From Notolepis coatsorum (Eukaryota; Chordata; Actinopteri; Aulopiformes; Paralepididae), in assembly GCA_963971535.1 (NCBI GenBank), contig OZ020589.1, positions 57,376,342 to 57,440,341 on the forward strand: DNA of 64,000 nucleotides, written 5' to 3'. Position numbers and translations under genes: made by a program. Of this stretch, positions 46,421-59,229 are shown piece by piece. Every line of letters starts with the position of its first letter. Position 1 is the stretch's first letter. The notes below the pieces were generated by a model. It saw nothing but the letters and a program-made list of their open reading frames with translations. It searched no databases and was not told where the DNA came from.

Positions 46421-48095
46421 CAATGGTTGGTACTGATGACTGTCACCCAGTTTATTGCACATATTGTGAAATAAAAATGTCTTCACTTTGTTACATCCCA
46501 ATGTATATATTCCCCAGTGTGTGTCTCCATGTGTGTGTGTTCTCCATGTTTCTTTGTTCCCTCCACCATTGGTCCCTGCCAGGCCTGCCCTTCCATTACC
46601 CAGCACAGCACCGATTGGTGGATGGTTTTCCAGACTCCAACACTCAATCAACACCACGCAATCATGGATCACCACACACCTGTTAAAACATGGCTTCTCA
46701 CTTCAGTCACTCTCTCTCTCTGGCATGAGGCTAGGCCTAGTGTGATTTTGTAACCTTGACTTTGACAATATTGCATTTCATTTATTGGCCTTTGTGCTTA
46801 GTGGAAATTGCCTTGTGTGTGTATGGCCACAGAGAGAGCATTGTTAGTTATAGTTTGTTTTTGTATATATTCTGCCTTTGTTGTATGTATCATTAATGTG
46901 TTTTTCTCTCTTTTATCAGGAAGCACAGATTGGGTGAGCTGCCATTTCCTTTGGATATTGTTTTCTCCTGTTTTGGTTAGGTAAGGGTAGTTTAGGTAAT
47001 GTAATTTCTTTTACCATAGATTATATTGGTTTATTTGGAGTATAGTGGTGTTTGTTTGTTGTTTTGGCCTGGGCTCACCCTTGAGCTACATGTGCTTCCT
47101 TTGCATCTCAATAAATATCATTACTGTTTACAAACGTGGTCCATCTTTTCTGTCAACCAACTGTTATGTTACAGCCCTTTACCCTTAGACTCACAGGGGT
47201 CGTAACAACTTCATCAAAGTTTCAAGTTTTCTGCATTGTAAAGTATTCTGTATTTTATAATGTTTTCTGGACCTACACCAGTAGTTATAACTTACTTGTT
47301 CGTTAGCGCCAGGCATGGTGGTTGATAAGGTAGTAGTATTTCCAGGTGAAACTAATTGATATATTATCAATACAAGATATTATTACTTTATGAATGTGTT
47401 TATCATGTATGGACGAATAAATTGGAAAACAGGTAGGTACAGAGCAACACAGTGTCTACAACACAGGAGCAGATTATGCACAGTACATGAATGAGAAACA
47501 GTCGAAATGTTTTAGTTTATTGCATGCACATGATCTATAATACCTGATCGGTACAATATCTACTAACCTGATCAATACAATATATTCCCACCTGATCGAT
47601 ATAATAGTATTACTGCATTTCAAGTTTGTCAGTCGGACTGTCAGTCAGTCAGTCGGACAGTCAGTCAGTCGGACTGTCAATCAATCCATCCATCCATCCA
47701 TCCCAGTCTAAATTGCTTTATAACACGTTCGGTAACTATTATCACCCCCCCCCGCCCATGTTGGTGCAGTATCGTCTCGTCTGTTTCAAGCAGCAGCAAC
47801 GAGGAATTGCGCAGCTCGCATAAAAAGGGCTGTAACTTCTTTTCTGGAAAATCCGCCTGTATTTCACCCTCTATTTACCTGTTTTAACTTGTAATTGTGA
47901 ACGAACGAAGACATGCAGAAACCAACGGTTTTTTTCATAGTGTACATCAACTCGTCGTCGTCAAATGAGCCAAACCATTTCCCCATAGTTATAGTATAGA
48001 AATAGCTCCGCTAAGATCATGAGATATCGCTAAAATCGCCCAGGAATCCTGGCCAGGCCCTGTCATTTCCGGATTTCTGGCTGGCGACCAAAGTG
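46421..48095 (+). other. 3' non-coding part of the piggyBac element
   Basis: No further transposase domain. An AATAAA at 47110-47115 is a candidate polyadenylation signal, but it lies almost 2 kb past the stop codon. A short CAGT/CGGA and CATC repeat run is at 47628-47703. GGGCTGTAACTTC near 47828 resembles the subterminal GGGCTATAACTTTT of the MITEs. Confidence 0.5.
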
Positions 48096-48119
48096 TTAAT
48101 TGGCTATGTAGACACGTAG

Positions 48120-48587
48120 GATGACTATTTTTTTTTTTTTTTAATTTAATCTTTTTCCCCCTCTTTTTTTCCGATTTTTCTCCCATCCCACTGTTAGTCG
48201 TTATGCCAATTCCCAACCCCCTTCCTGGTTGTTGCGCACTCCCCCCTACTGTTGGTCCGGGAGGCCGGAGACTGTCACATGCTTTCTTCCGACGCATGTG
48301 CAGCCAGCCGGCAGCCAGCCTGGCAGCGCAGATTCTCACCAGGAGAGTGTAACGTGTGGAAGGTCACACTACCTCCCTCCAGATCCTACCCTCGCTGTGC
48401 AGGCGCCCCGACCGAACTGTAGGGGTCGCTGTCCACAACGCCCAGGACCCACCCATCAGCTTTCCCACCCCTAACACTGCCAATTGTGTTAGTGTGAACG
48501 ACCAGCCAAGCTGATAGCAACGCCGAGAGCTGGATTCGAACCCAGCGTTGATGGCGAGCGCCTTGCCCACTACACCACCTAGCCGCC
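48120..48587 (-). mobile_element. tRNA-derived SINE
   Basis: On the minus strand the head at 48587 reads GGCGGCTAGGTGGTGTAGTG, tRNA-like with an A-box (TGGTGTAGTGGGC), followed about 45 nt on by a perfect B-box GGTTCGAATCC (48532-48542). It runs leftwards through a unique body to an A-rich tail (T run at 48126-48143). Internal pol III promoter boxes at the right spacing support a SINE. Family not identified. Confidence 0.8.
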
Positions 48588-48959
48588 AGCTTGATATTTC
48601 TTAAAAAGACAAGGATTGATACCGTCAGCCTCACTTGGACCTTAAACGAGGCTTCACCCCCTAATTTTAGCAGCTCCCATATCGCACGCACCTCCAAGAA
48701 AGGAGGCAGAGTTGCTCTAATTTACGACTCTAAGCACAACTTTACATCCGACGCAAACTGTAAGTTTTCCTCGTTTGAGGTGCTCCTGATGCGTCCCTCT
48801 CCCCCCAACAGAAAGTGTGACGGTCTGATTCCTACCTCCACTGCATCCTTTGTAATGGCTGTCCTCTACCGGCCCCCAGACCCTTACACCAGGGCTATTC
48901 AACTGGCGGCCCGCGGGATGATTCTGACCGGCCCACCAAAGATTACATTATAATAAAAA

Positions 48960-49496
48960 ATGTCAACGTTAACACGCACAATTGAGCCAAAAGTCACTAA
49001 ATTAATGACAGATTTCATTGATAAATTGAGGGAAAACTTTGCAAGTCGATTTGATGAATTTGACATGTCCAGAGAATTGATGCATTTTGTGAGCAACCCA
49101 TTTGCCAATGTAGCTGCTATTTCCACAAAAGGACAAGAGTTCCTTGCATCACTTCACATTGATGAAGGTCTCCTGCAACTTGAAATAATTGACATGCAAG
49201 CATCATCTGCTCTGAAGCAGGCACTTGAGAATGAATCCACCACAACATTTTGGATAAAGTGTATTCATGTCAAGACATTCCCCCAAATAAAAACGCTGGC
49301 AATATCTGTGCTAACAATGTTTGGCTCAACATACACCTGTGAATCCAGTTTCTCTCACATGAATGCCATTAAAACAAGCAACCATGCCTCCTTGACAAAT
49401 GAGCATTTGCATCACTGTTTGCGGGTAGCCCTCACTTCCTATGAACCCTCTTTCTCTGCCATTGCCCAGTCAAAGAAGTGCAATCGCTCTCATTAG
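48960..49496 (+). pseudogene. hAT transposase C-terminal fragment
   Basis: The 178-residue open frame ends with the hAT dimerisation region: MFGSTYTCESSFSHMNAIKT...LTNEHLHHCLRVALTSY, as in EPM2AIP1/GTF2IRD2-related hAT proteins (family knowledge). Upstream catalytic residues and the BED zinc finger are missing, because the frame starts shortly after the 5' TIR. It is intact over this part but far shorter than a full ~600-residue transposase. Confidence 0.8.
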
Positions 49497-49925
49497 ATGT
49501 GTGTATGTAGGCTAGGCCTGTCTGCCCCCCACCCCCCTGATGTTTGAGAGTTAAGAGTCGACAATAAGTGCTAATAAGATGCTGTGATTTGCTGTTGTTG
49601 CACAGACATGAAGCACTTTTTCATAAGCTCAGCTGCACTATAAATGTGTTTTTTTGTTCAAGTGTTGATGTTAGAATGTTCAGATGCACATCATGCACTT
49701 GTTTGTTTTTTATTTTATTTTTATATTGAAATGTTGAAGAGGAGATGTTGCAGTTGTTGCACAGTCATAAATGAAGCACTTTTTGCAGGAGATGTTGCAG
49801 ATGTGGCACATAAATGAAGCACTTTTTTTGAAAAGTATACTACTTTTGCAATGTAGTTAAAGGCGAACTATCTTATAAATGGCCTTTTTCAGTGTTTAGC
49901 ATTGTTTCCTAGCTATGTGGACTTA

Positions 49926-50603
<678 letters not shown>

Positions 50604-51714
50604 TATATTAATATGATCTATGTCTCTAATTCTCATATTGGCGCATTCTTCCAATTCTCCTCTCACAATATTCACCCTCACTGAACTGAGTCATCTGAAA
50701 ATGTTCTGATTTGTGATGTCAGAGAGACACCGCTGCATGATAATCAGCTGAGTTTCCACACAGTTCCCACTGTGGTTGGAGCCCAGGCTCAAAACGGCTT
50801 AAGATCTTGAGGTAGAAAAATGCTGTTTTTGAGTACTTGATTAGAAATACAAAACAATGAATAAAAAAAATAATAATTACAGAGGTGTTCCATAAACCCA
50901 CAGGAATTGTGTAAAAGTGCCCAAATAGTGAAAGAAATTGTAAAATAGTTCCCCTTTAAATAAAAGTTGTGAAAATGTGGTTGCGTGTTGTGTCAAGTGT
51001 ACATATATTCATAGCACGGGGAGGCGCCGTGGCAGTCCGGCCCCTGGCCCCTTGGGTTTCTGACAATGTGGCCCCCTGAACAATTTAGTTGAATAGCCCT
51101 GCCTTACACCCTCTTCCTAGATGAGTTTTCCACTTTCATCTCTGAGCTTGTTACGCGCTCAGATAACATTAATTGTTGGTGATTTTAACATTCATTCCAA
51201 CAAAACTCTAGATCCCCTAAATAAGGCTTTTACCGACATCATTGACTCTGTCGGTCTCATTCAAATGGTTGACCAATGGGAACACCCTTGACTTAGTCCT
51301 AGCCCGCGGTCTCACTGTGTCAGATTTGACCGTTTCTCCCTATGTTCCTGCTCTTAAACAAACTGAGAGAACAGAGACATCTTCACTACATCTGTACACA
51401 TAGTAGTCACAACCAGTCACAAACTACACAGAGTCTGCACTTGTAATTTTTTTTTTCTTTTTATGTAATCCACTAAATTCCATGGCCGAAAGGAACAGGA
51501 AGAAAAACTCTTATTGTACTTGCCCCTACACACATACAGTACATTGATAGACTGTTCATAGCGCAATATTTACCAAACCAAACAAAATTGACTTTTAAGT
51601 AGGGATGTTCGATATTGGCTTTTTTACCGATACCGATATACCGATATTGTCCAACTCTTAATTTCCGATACCGATATCAACCGATACCGATATAATATAT
51701 ATATTGGGAAGTAA

Positions 51715-51950
51715 TTTTTTTACTTCTTCAGTGCTTTTGATACAATAAGGCCTTTGGCTGCTGGGTGAGAAGTTGGAGGCGATGCAGGTATAGGCCCCCC
51801 TGGTGTCCTGGGTTGTTGACTATCTGACGGGCAGACCACCAGGGTGCGAATCATGGGGCAGCTCGGTGAGCCATGGCTCCCCTAAATCAGACATCAGCTC
51901 CTGAAAACATGATTTGTGAATTTTTGGGGGGTCTCTAAATTACTGAAAAT
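51715..51950 (+). pseudogene. Small LINE reverse transcriptase scrap
   Basis: Broken plus-strand frames contain FDTIRP-like sequence (TTTTGATACAATAAGGCC) and TATCTGACGGGCAGACC (YLTGRP-like), motifs of a widely dispersed fish non-LTR RT. Just upstream, 51600-51700 is a GATACCGATA-rich repeat block. Confidence 0.55.
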
Positions 51951-52489
51951 AAATGCTATTTTTGCCATGCATTTCAAATTTTTCTGTAATTTTCTGTATC
52001 ATCATCGTGTATAATAATAAAATTAGGCTATTTTGATGTATGATTAACACTTGCCGGCCATTAACGTTGATTATACAACGGCATGCACATTTCTCGATTC
52101 TGATTGGCTGAAACAGTCTATTTACACGTATGTATAGGGAACAATCCACGCTCTTGGTCCCAGGACCCGCCCACAACCGAATCACATCACTCCGCGTCTC
52201 CGCCGTGCAGATTCTTCGGAGAAAACAAGATGGCGGACAATAATCTTTAACAAATGATAGCGTCATAACGACTAAATATAAAGCGATTGTCACGGCAAAT
52301 GTCTTAGTCCTTTAAACAATGTTGGATGATGTAATTGATGGGTCATGAGTCATTGTAGAACAAAAGAAAAATCACGGATTGATTGATTGATTATTTGCAA
52401 TTTTATTTTAAATTTCTTCTTCCTTCCCCCTGACTGCAGCGCTCACTCTCACACTGTCCGACGCTGGCGTACCCACCCACCCACCCCCC

Positions 52490-52556
<67 letters not shown>

Positions 52557-52565
52557 ATTCACATT

Positions 52566-52644
<79 letters not shown>

Positions 52645-53188
52645 CTGTCTGCAACGGCAGGGGAGAGTCAGACTGAGAGAGAAGCAGCTGAGTGCTGCGC
52701 TGTTTTAAGTGAGCATGGTCTATTGAATTGATTGATTGGTTGATTGCTAATTGTATTACTGTACGCCTTGTTTCCAACTGGTTACGTTTAGGCCCTCTAA
52801 AGTAGGTTAAAAAAATAAAATAAAAAAATAGGGCGAAGAAAACTTTTTTTTCCTATAGGGCAAATAAAACGTTTTAATTTGTTTTACCTACTTTCTATAG
52901 AAGCATCTAAGAATGAAGTTCTATAGAAAGTAGGTCTGCATACCCTTAACAATTGTGTGTATTGAGCCGTACTGTATTGTACCCATTCTGCATCTGGTAA
53001 TAAAATGTTCAATCAATCATTCCAATAACACACAGTTGGATGCGTTAGTTTGTTGGATCCGTTGGATGCACTTCCGAGCTGCTTCCACATGAGGCAACTT
53101 CTCTCAATCATTCCAATAACACACAGTTGGATGTGTTAGTTGGTTGGATGCACTTCCGAGCTGGTTCCACATGGATGCAAATTGTCTT

Positions 53189-53224
<36 letters not shown>

Positions 53225-53839
53225 TTTTTTTTTCAATAAATCTTTGATTAATGTGTGTTTATTGTATAGCAATAAGGTTGGATGAATGTGGCAGTTGTAT
53301 AAAAGCATTACACCACTTGCAGTCATGATTTGTGAACAATAAACCATGCCTAGTGGGGTCTAACGACCCTCGGCTGCGCCTCGGGCCTAACGACCACCCC
53401 TAGGCATGGTTTATTGTTCACAAACCACTCCTGCGCGTGATGTAATGCTTAATTAATGTCCTTGGATGCCACCATCCACTTCAATGATAGCGTTAAAAAC
53501 GCATAATCTATGTTTTAAATTATGGCTATGTGTCTAATCTGCCCGTCGCTTATCAATGACTTGTTTGCACTCAACATTCTCGAAACGGATTGTTTTTAAT
53601 CGGTTCATATCCTTTTTATAGCTTTTCGAAAAGCTATCGTTTTCTCTGACATTTCAGGAAAATAGAAAGATTCCGTCATAAACGGCATTTATTGGAATAT
53701 TCTCGAATACACTAGACACGTTTTCATTTGTCGGCCTATTTATGAATCGTTTTCAAATAATCGATAGATTATCGATAGTATATGTGTACTTATGCACGCT
53801 ATAGAAGCGAGCTGAGAAATCGATTCTCTTATTTCCTCA

Positions 53840-53844
<5 letters not shown>
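51951..53844. other. No gene; microsatellite, short duplications and a hairpin
   Basis: It contains a long (CA)n at 52490-52641. A duplicated ~80-bp segment with CATTCCAATAACACACAGTTGG lies at about 53018 and 53108. A TTG run is at 53190-53222. A long perfect hairpin at 53329-53425 has arms sharing GAACAATAAACCATGCCTAG and a loop with an inner CCCTCGGCTGCGCCTCGGG palindrome. Sequence at 53490-53575 matches 29535-29620 inverted. Confidence 0.6.

Positions 53845-53921
<77 letters not shown>
53845..53921. repeat. (CA)n microsatellite
   Basis: About 38 CA units. Confidence 0.96.
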
Positions 53922-53929
<8 letters not shown>

Positions 53930-54560
53930 AATCAAATCAAATCAAATTTATTTATAAGGCCCGACAACACACGTTAATATCCCCATGGGCCGTACAGGTC
54001 TTCTTTAAACAAGTCAAGAAGAAAACATAACAATAAGTCAAGAACAGAACAAGAACACCATAAGGTCCAAAAAATGTAAGATAAATGCAAATAAATGAAA
54101 GAATGCAAGCACTCCCAGACATACCCCACGCGAAGGTAAGGAAAAACTCACTAAAACCTAACAATAGGGAAAAAAGCTCCACAGGCAGTGTGGAGGAGAG
54201 AAACCTTAGAAGGGCCATTCAAGGGGGGATCTCCCTTCTTAGATGTTGGTGATAGTAGTGTTGCAGACGGACAGTTGGTAAGCATGCACTCATGTGTGTA
54301 GTGAAACACAGATGAGTGCATGCAATAGCAACTGAACATTTTGAAAGATTAAAGATAGAGCTAATAGCGATAGCAAATGAACATTTTGAAAGATTAAAGA
54401 TAGAGCTGATAGCAGATCTATTTGAGGCACAGGGGGCGGCGCAAAGAGGGTCACGTCCTCCCCGTCTTAGTCACGGGACATTCAACACTCCACATACACA
54501 TATGGGACACGCTGTTATCTCAGTGAAAACAGCTCTGATTATCCTAAAACTGGTAACATA
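53930..54560. repeat. Dispersed-repeat-like segment starting with ATCAA units
   Basis: It begins with tandem AATCAAATCAAATC and AAATTTATTTATAAGGCCC, a start often seen in fish interspersed repeats (recalled). A 38-bp tandem duplication with GAACATTTTGAAAGATTAAAG is present near 54334 and 54380. No coding domain found. Confidence 0.45.
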
Positions 54561-56343
54561 GACTCCTTACCTTAGATCAGATGTTCTCCAAAAAGATTAT
54601 TCCAATTCCTGATCGCCATTCCAAATATCGATCGCGTTTATTGATTGATTATTGGCTGCTGTAAATATATATTCCAGGCTGCTTTCCATCTCGCGATCAC
54701 TTCCCTCTTCATCAGACGGCTCGCCAGCATAGTGCAGCCAGTAGGCTCCCCCTCCACAGATCCACCAGTGTAATCGAATGGCCTGCAGTTAGACAGGGAT
54801 AGACGATAGGGGGCGGTATTTTCCCATCGGAGCTTCTAGAGGGGCTGCTGTACCAACAGGAGACTCGGTTGATGAAATATGAATTCAGATCGCTAATAAA
54901 AAAGAAAAAACGACAATTAGCGCCGTCGGCATTCAACGGGCAGGGCGAAATAACGACATATTCTATGACTCTGCTCATACCTATAGCCTAATAGTGCCTG
55001 TGTCGACCGGGGACGTTTTATGAGTTGTCAGCTCCTGTCTGTCATTCATTTCTATGCTACAGACGCGACCGGCGCGCTCCTTTTCCCAGCGCCGTGCCTC
55101 GCATTTCTAGTTCAACTTTTGGAGAGGAGCGCGCTCATCAAGGTTACTTTTTTCAACCGACCAATCAACATCGAGGAAGTGGCGGATGTAAAGGGATAGA
55201 CCAACTTAGCCCCTAGACCACCTCTAAGTCACAACCCTAACTTAGGGGTTAGAGTTAGAGGTGGTCTAGGTCTGGTTAGGGGTTAGAGTTAGAGGTGGTC
55301 TAGGTCTGGTTATACTGATCCGATACAAGTGCATACATAAAAAATAAAACAAATTATTATATAAATTATAAAAAAAAAATCTTTTCTTTTTTACAGCTAC
55401 TGTTTTATATATACTGTTTTTTTTGTAATAACTAGTAAGTAATGGTATTTATTCAACAACAGGTGATTGTATAGATTAGTATTAGTATAATTAATTGACA
55501 ACTATGCTCAATGAGTTCACCCACGGAAAGGTTGTTGGCACATTGGTTCTGCACGGACGTTATACGTTGTTGCACTTGCTACCAGAAGGCTCGGTTTAGG
55601 TTAGCTAGTAGCAGAGGCTCTGTTGTGATTTTTAATGCAAAATAAATATTCAACATTATCTTTTGAGACTCCGCCTCAGACTCTTATCATTTGGCACTAA
55701 AAGCTAAACATTGTCAACATTATGTCATTAATTGCGTGCATGTGTGGGAGAGGTCGATCAGTTAGCCACGTTAGCGTTAGCTAGGTTAGCCAGTTAACGC
55801 GAGCTAGATGGAAAGACAAACAACGTTACTGGTGAAAAAGTGATTTACCTTGGAATACTCCTTTGCCAACTTGCTGTACTTTGCTTGCAGGTCTGCAGCT
55901 GGATTATGAATAGTCCCAACTTTAGCCAAGGTAACGTTAAGCTAAAACTAGCTTTTCAGATAGCTCTTCAGCTAATGCTAATAACACATCACAGCTCCCC
56001 GTCACACTGCTCTGTCGGGACGATGGCATTTAAGTTATAATTATTTTGTCTCGTCTTGTTTTGGTCAACAATATCAACATACATGAAGAGACATTTCTTT
56101 TCCTGGTTTTTGTAAATAAAATGTTTGTGTCCTCAGTTGTGGTCAACGATATTTAATTAACTATTTTGTCACGTTAGTGTCACACGGCCTTCAATAACGT
56201 GACGTCACGTCTCGTTGTCGTCATGAAAAAAAGCTTTGTTGACGAACATCTTTAGTCATAATTTTCGTTGACAAAATTAACACCGCTGATGACTCTGCGA
56301 TAGTGGGATGTATAAAGGACGGTGACGAGAGGGAATACCGGGA
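54561..56343. other. No recognisable gene or element
   Basis: Mostly unique-looking sequence. A tandem GGGGTTAGAGTTAGAGGTGG unit occurs near 55235-55315. Short reading frames show no domain or codon pattern that would support a gene. Confidence 0.5.
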
Positions 56344-57924
56344 ACTGGTACATTACATTTACATTTAGTCATTTAGCTGACGCTTTTATCCAAAGCGACT
56401 TACAAGTTCTGTACGACAAGTCATCAGGAAGGGTACAACTCTATCAGCTGAGTAACAATGTTCATCAAAGTGTTGCGTGTTACAGTGTAGGTTAGTTTAT
56501 TAGGACAAGTGCACGACAGTAAGGTTAGTTAGGGTTAGATTTTTTTTTTTGATTATTTTTATATATTTTTTTATTGTTTCAGATAATGGTTGAAGAAGTG
56601 CGTCTTTAGTCGACGGCGAAAGATTGGACGGGTTTCGGCTGTCCTAACTGTGGTGGGTAGTTCATTCCACCATTGTGGGGCAAGGACTGAGAATAGGCGA
56701 CTTCTCTTTGATGACCCTCCCGGAGGCGTCTATGCTTTAAGCAAGTGGCTTGTCCTTCCGCGTTGCTCTGATTGGCCACTGATCTACGCTAGTTTCGCCC
56801 CCACGCCACGCTAGTTTTGCCCCAACGCCGGTATGAGCGCGCATGAGCGTAGATAATAATAACACGCACGCTGAAATGGGTATCGTAGAACATGACATAT
56901 TAGACAAACGCACGCAATTGGCACAAGTGTAAATTATGCATTAGTTACTTAGTTTTAACGTCGATGCACTTAGCTCTACTCGTTCGTCAGCTGGCTGTGG
57001 AGCCTATGGTCACAAGTTCAAATCACTCTTAGTTCAATATATATTTTTTTTGTACGTTTAATAAATTGATCATCTCTCTATATTAACGTAACTAGCTATT
57101 CATATCAAACAAAATAACATTCATCTCTCTATATTAACGTAACTAGCTATTCATATCAATCGAAATAAACTAGACTAAATATAGCCTATAGAACAGATTT
57201 TTACAGCCTAATCTAAAACAGATTTTTTACACATTGGTTCAAACATGATCACGGAAGGTGACAACCCTAACATGTCATGTTGTGTCACAACAGAATGAGT
57301 AGGTGAGTGTTAGGCCTACAGAAAGTGTAATCTATTGATTGACTTGCACGACCTAGTCAATTCGGTAGAAGAGTCTGGTGGGCGAGATTATGCATGACCA
57401 GCCTGTGATCTAAAAACTCCTGCCTGTGGCTGAATAATGAAGCCCAAAGTTGCGTCACGCGCAAGAGCATAATACCTACTTATGCCGTGCTCAATATTAA
57501 AACTCACTGCTCGTCCACCCATAACTCAGAGATAAGCAATAATGTGCAGAGATAAGCAATAATGAAGTCGTGTTTTGAACATTTATGTTGTGTTGATGGA
57601 ATCACGTTAATATAGAGAGATGAAAACAATACAATACGTTATTTCAATTGATATGAATAGCTAGTTACATTAATATAGAGATGAACATTATTTCGATTGA
57701 TATGAATAGCTAGTTACGTTAATATAGAGAGATGAACATTATTTCGATTGATATGAATAGCTAGTTACGTTAATATAGAGAGATGATAAATTAATTAAAC
57801 GTAAAAAAAATAAAAAAAATTAACTAAGAGTGATTTGAACTTGTGACCATAGGCTCCACAGCCAGCTGACGAACAAGTTGAGCTAAGTGAGTCAATGTTA
57901 AAACTGAGTGACTGTGACTAATTT

Positions 57925-58806
57925 TTTCTTTGTATTTAATTTTTTTATTATTTTTTAAACAAACACATAAACAAACAAACATGACAACACACGATAAGAT
58001 ATACAAGTATTAATTGTCAGAGCACATCCAATGAGATCACATTTTAGTTAATTGTCTTATATAAGATATACCCCTAATACCTGTTATCTAAAAAACCTAC
58101 ACACATATGCTCCAGCTCGAACCCCCCCCTCCCGGACCCCACCTTGAGAAGTACCTCCACTATCCCTCGCACCTAACCAGACACTACCATTATAAGCTAG
58201 CTTTTATTCTCTCCACCACTTCTAACCACATTGACATTTTGGATTCATTGAGACCCAGAATTCTTGCTGTAGATATTTCTTGATAAATCACATCGAGATA
58301 TGTAAGAAACCAAACTTTCTGGCAAATTTTTTCCGGTTGAAACCAGCGTGATGCGATCAGCTTTTTAGCTACTGTGATACCCGATAAAACCAATCTCTTT
58401 AGCTGTGGATTCACTACAAACTCAAAAACATCATTCAATAGTAATACCGAGGGGTGTACAGGTATATTCCAAGATACGAGTTTTGATAATTGTTGGGTCA
58501 CATCTTTCCAGAATGCCTTAACTGGTGGGCAGTCCCAATACATGTGCATAAATGTCCCTTCGTCCCCATTTGTACATTGGGAGCATTTGGAGTCTTGTTT
58601 AAGCCCCATTCGGCACAGTCTTATAGGAGTCAAGTATATCCTGTGAATATAGTTAAGATTGATTTGTTGATGATCCGGGTTCCTTGATGTAAGTCGGACA
58701 TTTGCCCAGGCTCCTTGCCAATCAAAGTCATTTTCCAGGTCTGGTATATCCCTCCTCCAGACAGAGTCTAGTTGGAGGGTTTCATACGAGGACGTTAGTA
58801 ATTGAT
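57925..58806 (-). mobile_element. 5'-truncated L1/Tx1-type LINE in the foldback arm
   Basis: It is flanked by a 16-bp TSD TGACTGTGACTAATTT (57909-57924 and 58807-58822). The minus-strand 3' end carries an A-rich tail (T-rich at 57925-57960). The coding remnant at 58190-58633 has CSQCTNGDEGTFMHMYWDCP, the C-x2-C...H...C finger at the end of L1/Tx1-group ORF2, and runs to the stop near 58190. Confidence 0.85.
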
Positions 58807-58916
58807 TGACTGTGACTAATTTATAATAATTTACACTTGTGCCAATTGCGTGCGTTTGTCTAATATGTCATGTTCTACGATACCCATTTCAGCGTGCGTG
58901 TGTGCGAGGGCTCTCG

Positions 58917-58971
58917 CATTATTATTATTATTATTATTATTATCTACGCAGCGTGTGTGCGAGGGCTCTCG

Positions 58972-59052
<81 letters not shown>

Positions 59053-59097
59053 CTACGCTGCGTGTGTGCGAGGGCTCTCGCATTATTATTATTATTA
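58917..59097. repeat. (ATT)n tracts alternating with a CTACGC...CTCTCGC unit
   Basis: Three ATT tracts are separated by two copies of a unit containing CGTGTGTGCGAGGGCTCTCG (a further copy precedes the first tract). The left arm of the foldback has only a short AATAATAA at the equivalent place (about 56852), so the tract expanded in one arm only. Confidence 0.88.
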
Positions 59098-59229
59098 ATG
59101 CGCGCTCATACCGGCGTGGGGGCAAAACCAGCGTGGGGGCGAAACTAGCGTAGATCAGTGGCCAATCAGAGCCACACGGAAGGACAAGCCACTTGCTTAA
59201 AGCATAGACGCCTCCCGGAGCTTGAATAG

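Larger units (their letters stand above)
35469..48099 (+). mobile_element. Coding piggyBac element with spliced transposase, 5' TIR lost
   Basis: The right end is GGCGACCAAAGTGTTAA (TTAA at 48096-48099). The left subterminal block at 35469-35530 (TCGCCATGCTCATTCTGCC and flanks) matches the subterminal block of the MITE at 41285-41345, but the outer TIR/TTAA is replaced by duplicated hAT sequence. Between lie a promoter, exons, a three-aspartate transposase and a Cys-rich domain. About 5.1 kb of the length is a hAT inserted in the third intron. Without it the element is about 7.5 kb, long for piggyBac. The missing left end means this copy probably cannot move. Confidence 0.85.
56726..59211. 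mobile_element. Foldback (MULE-like) element, 9-bp TSD CTCCCGGAG
   Basis: The ends GCGTCTATGCTTTAAGCAAG and CTTGCTTAAAGCATAGACGC are perfect inverted repeats, and the inverted similarity continues inwards for about 450 bp per arm (left arm 56726 to about 57190; right arm about 57640-59211 without its L1 insert). A 9-bp TSD CTCCCGGAG lies at 56717-56725 and 59212-59220; L2 copy 1 at 8238-8246 shows the empty site. Long TIRs plus a 9-bp TSD fit Mutator-like elements. No transposase is present, only a central spacer of about 450 bp. Confidence 0.88.

Noticed and set aside
48532..48587. tRNA-like A and B boxes considered as a true tRNA gene.
   Set aside because: The sequence runs on into a long unique body with an A-rich tail, and no proper acceptor stem closes it; a SINE head explains it better.
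55840..56040. 66-residue frame in otherwise unannotated sequence.
   Set aside because: No domain, no splice or codon evidence, and length expected by chance.
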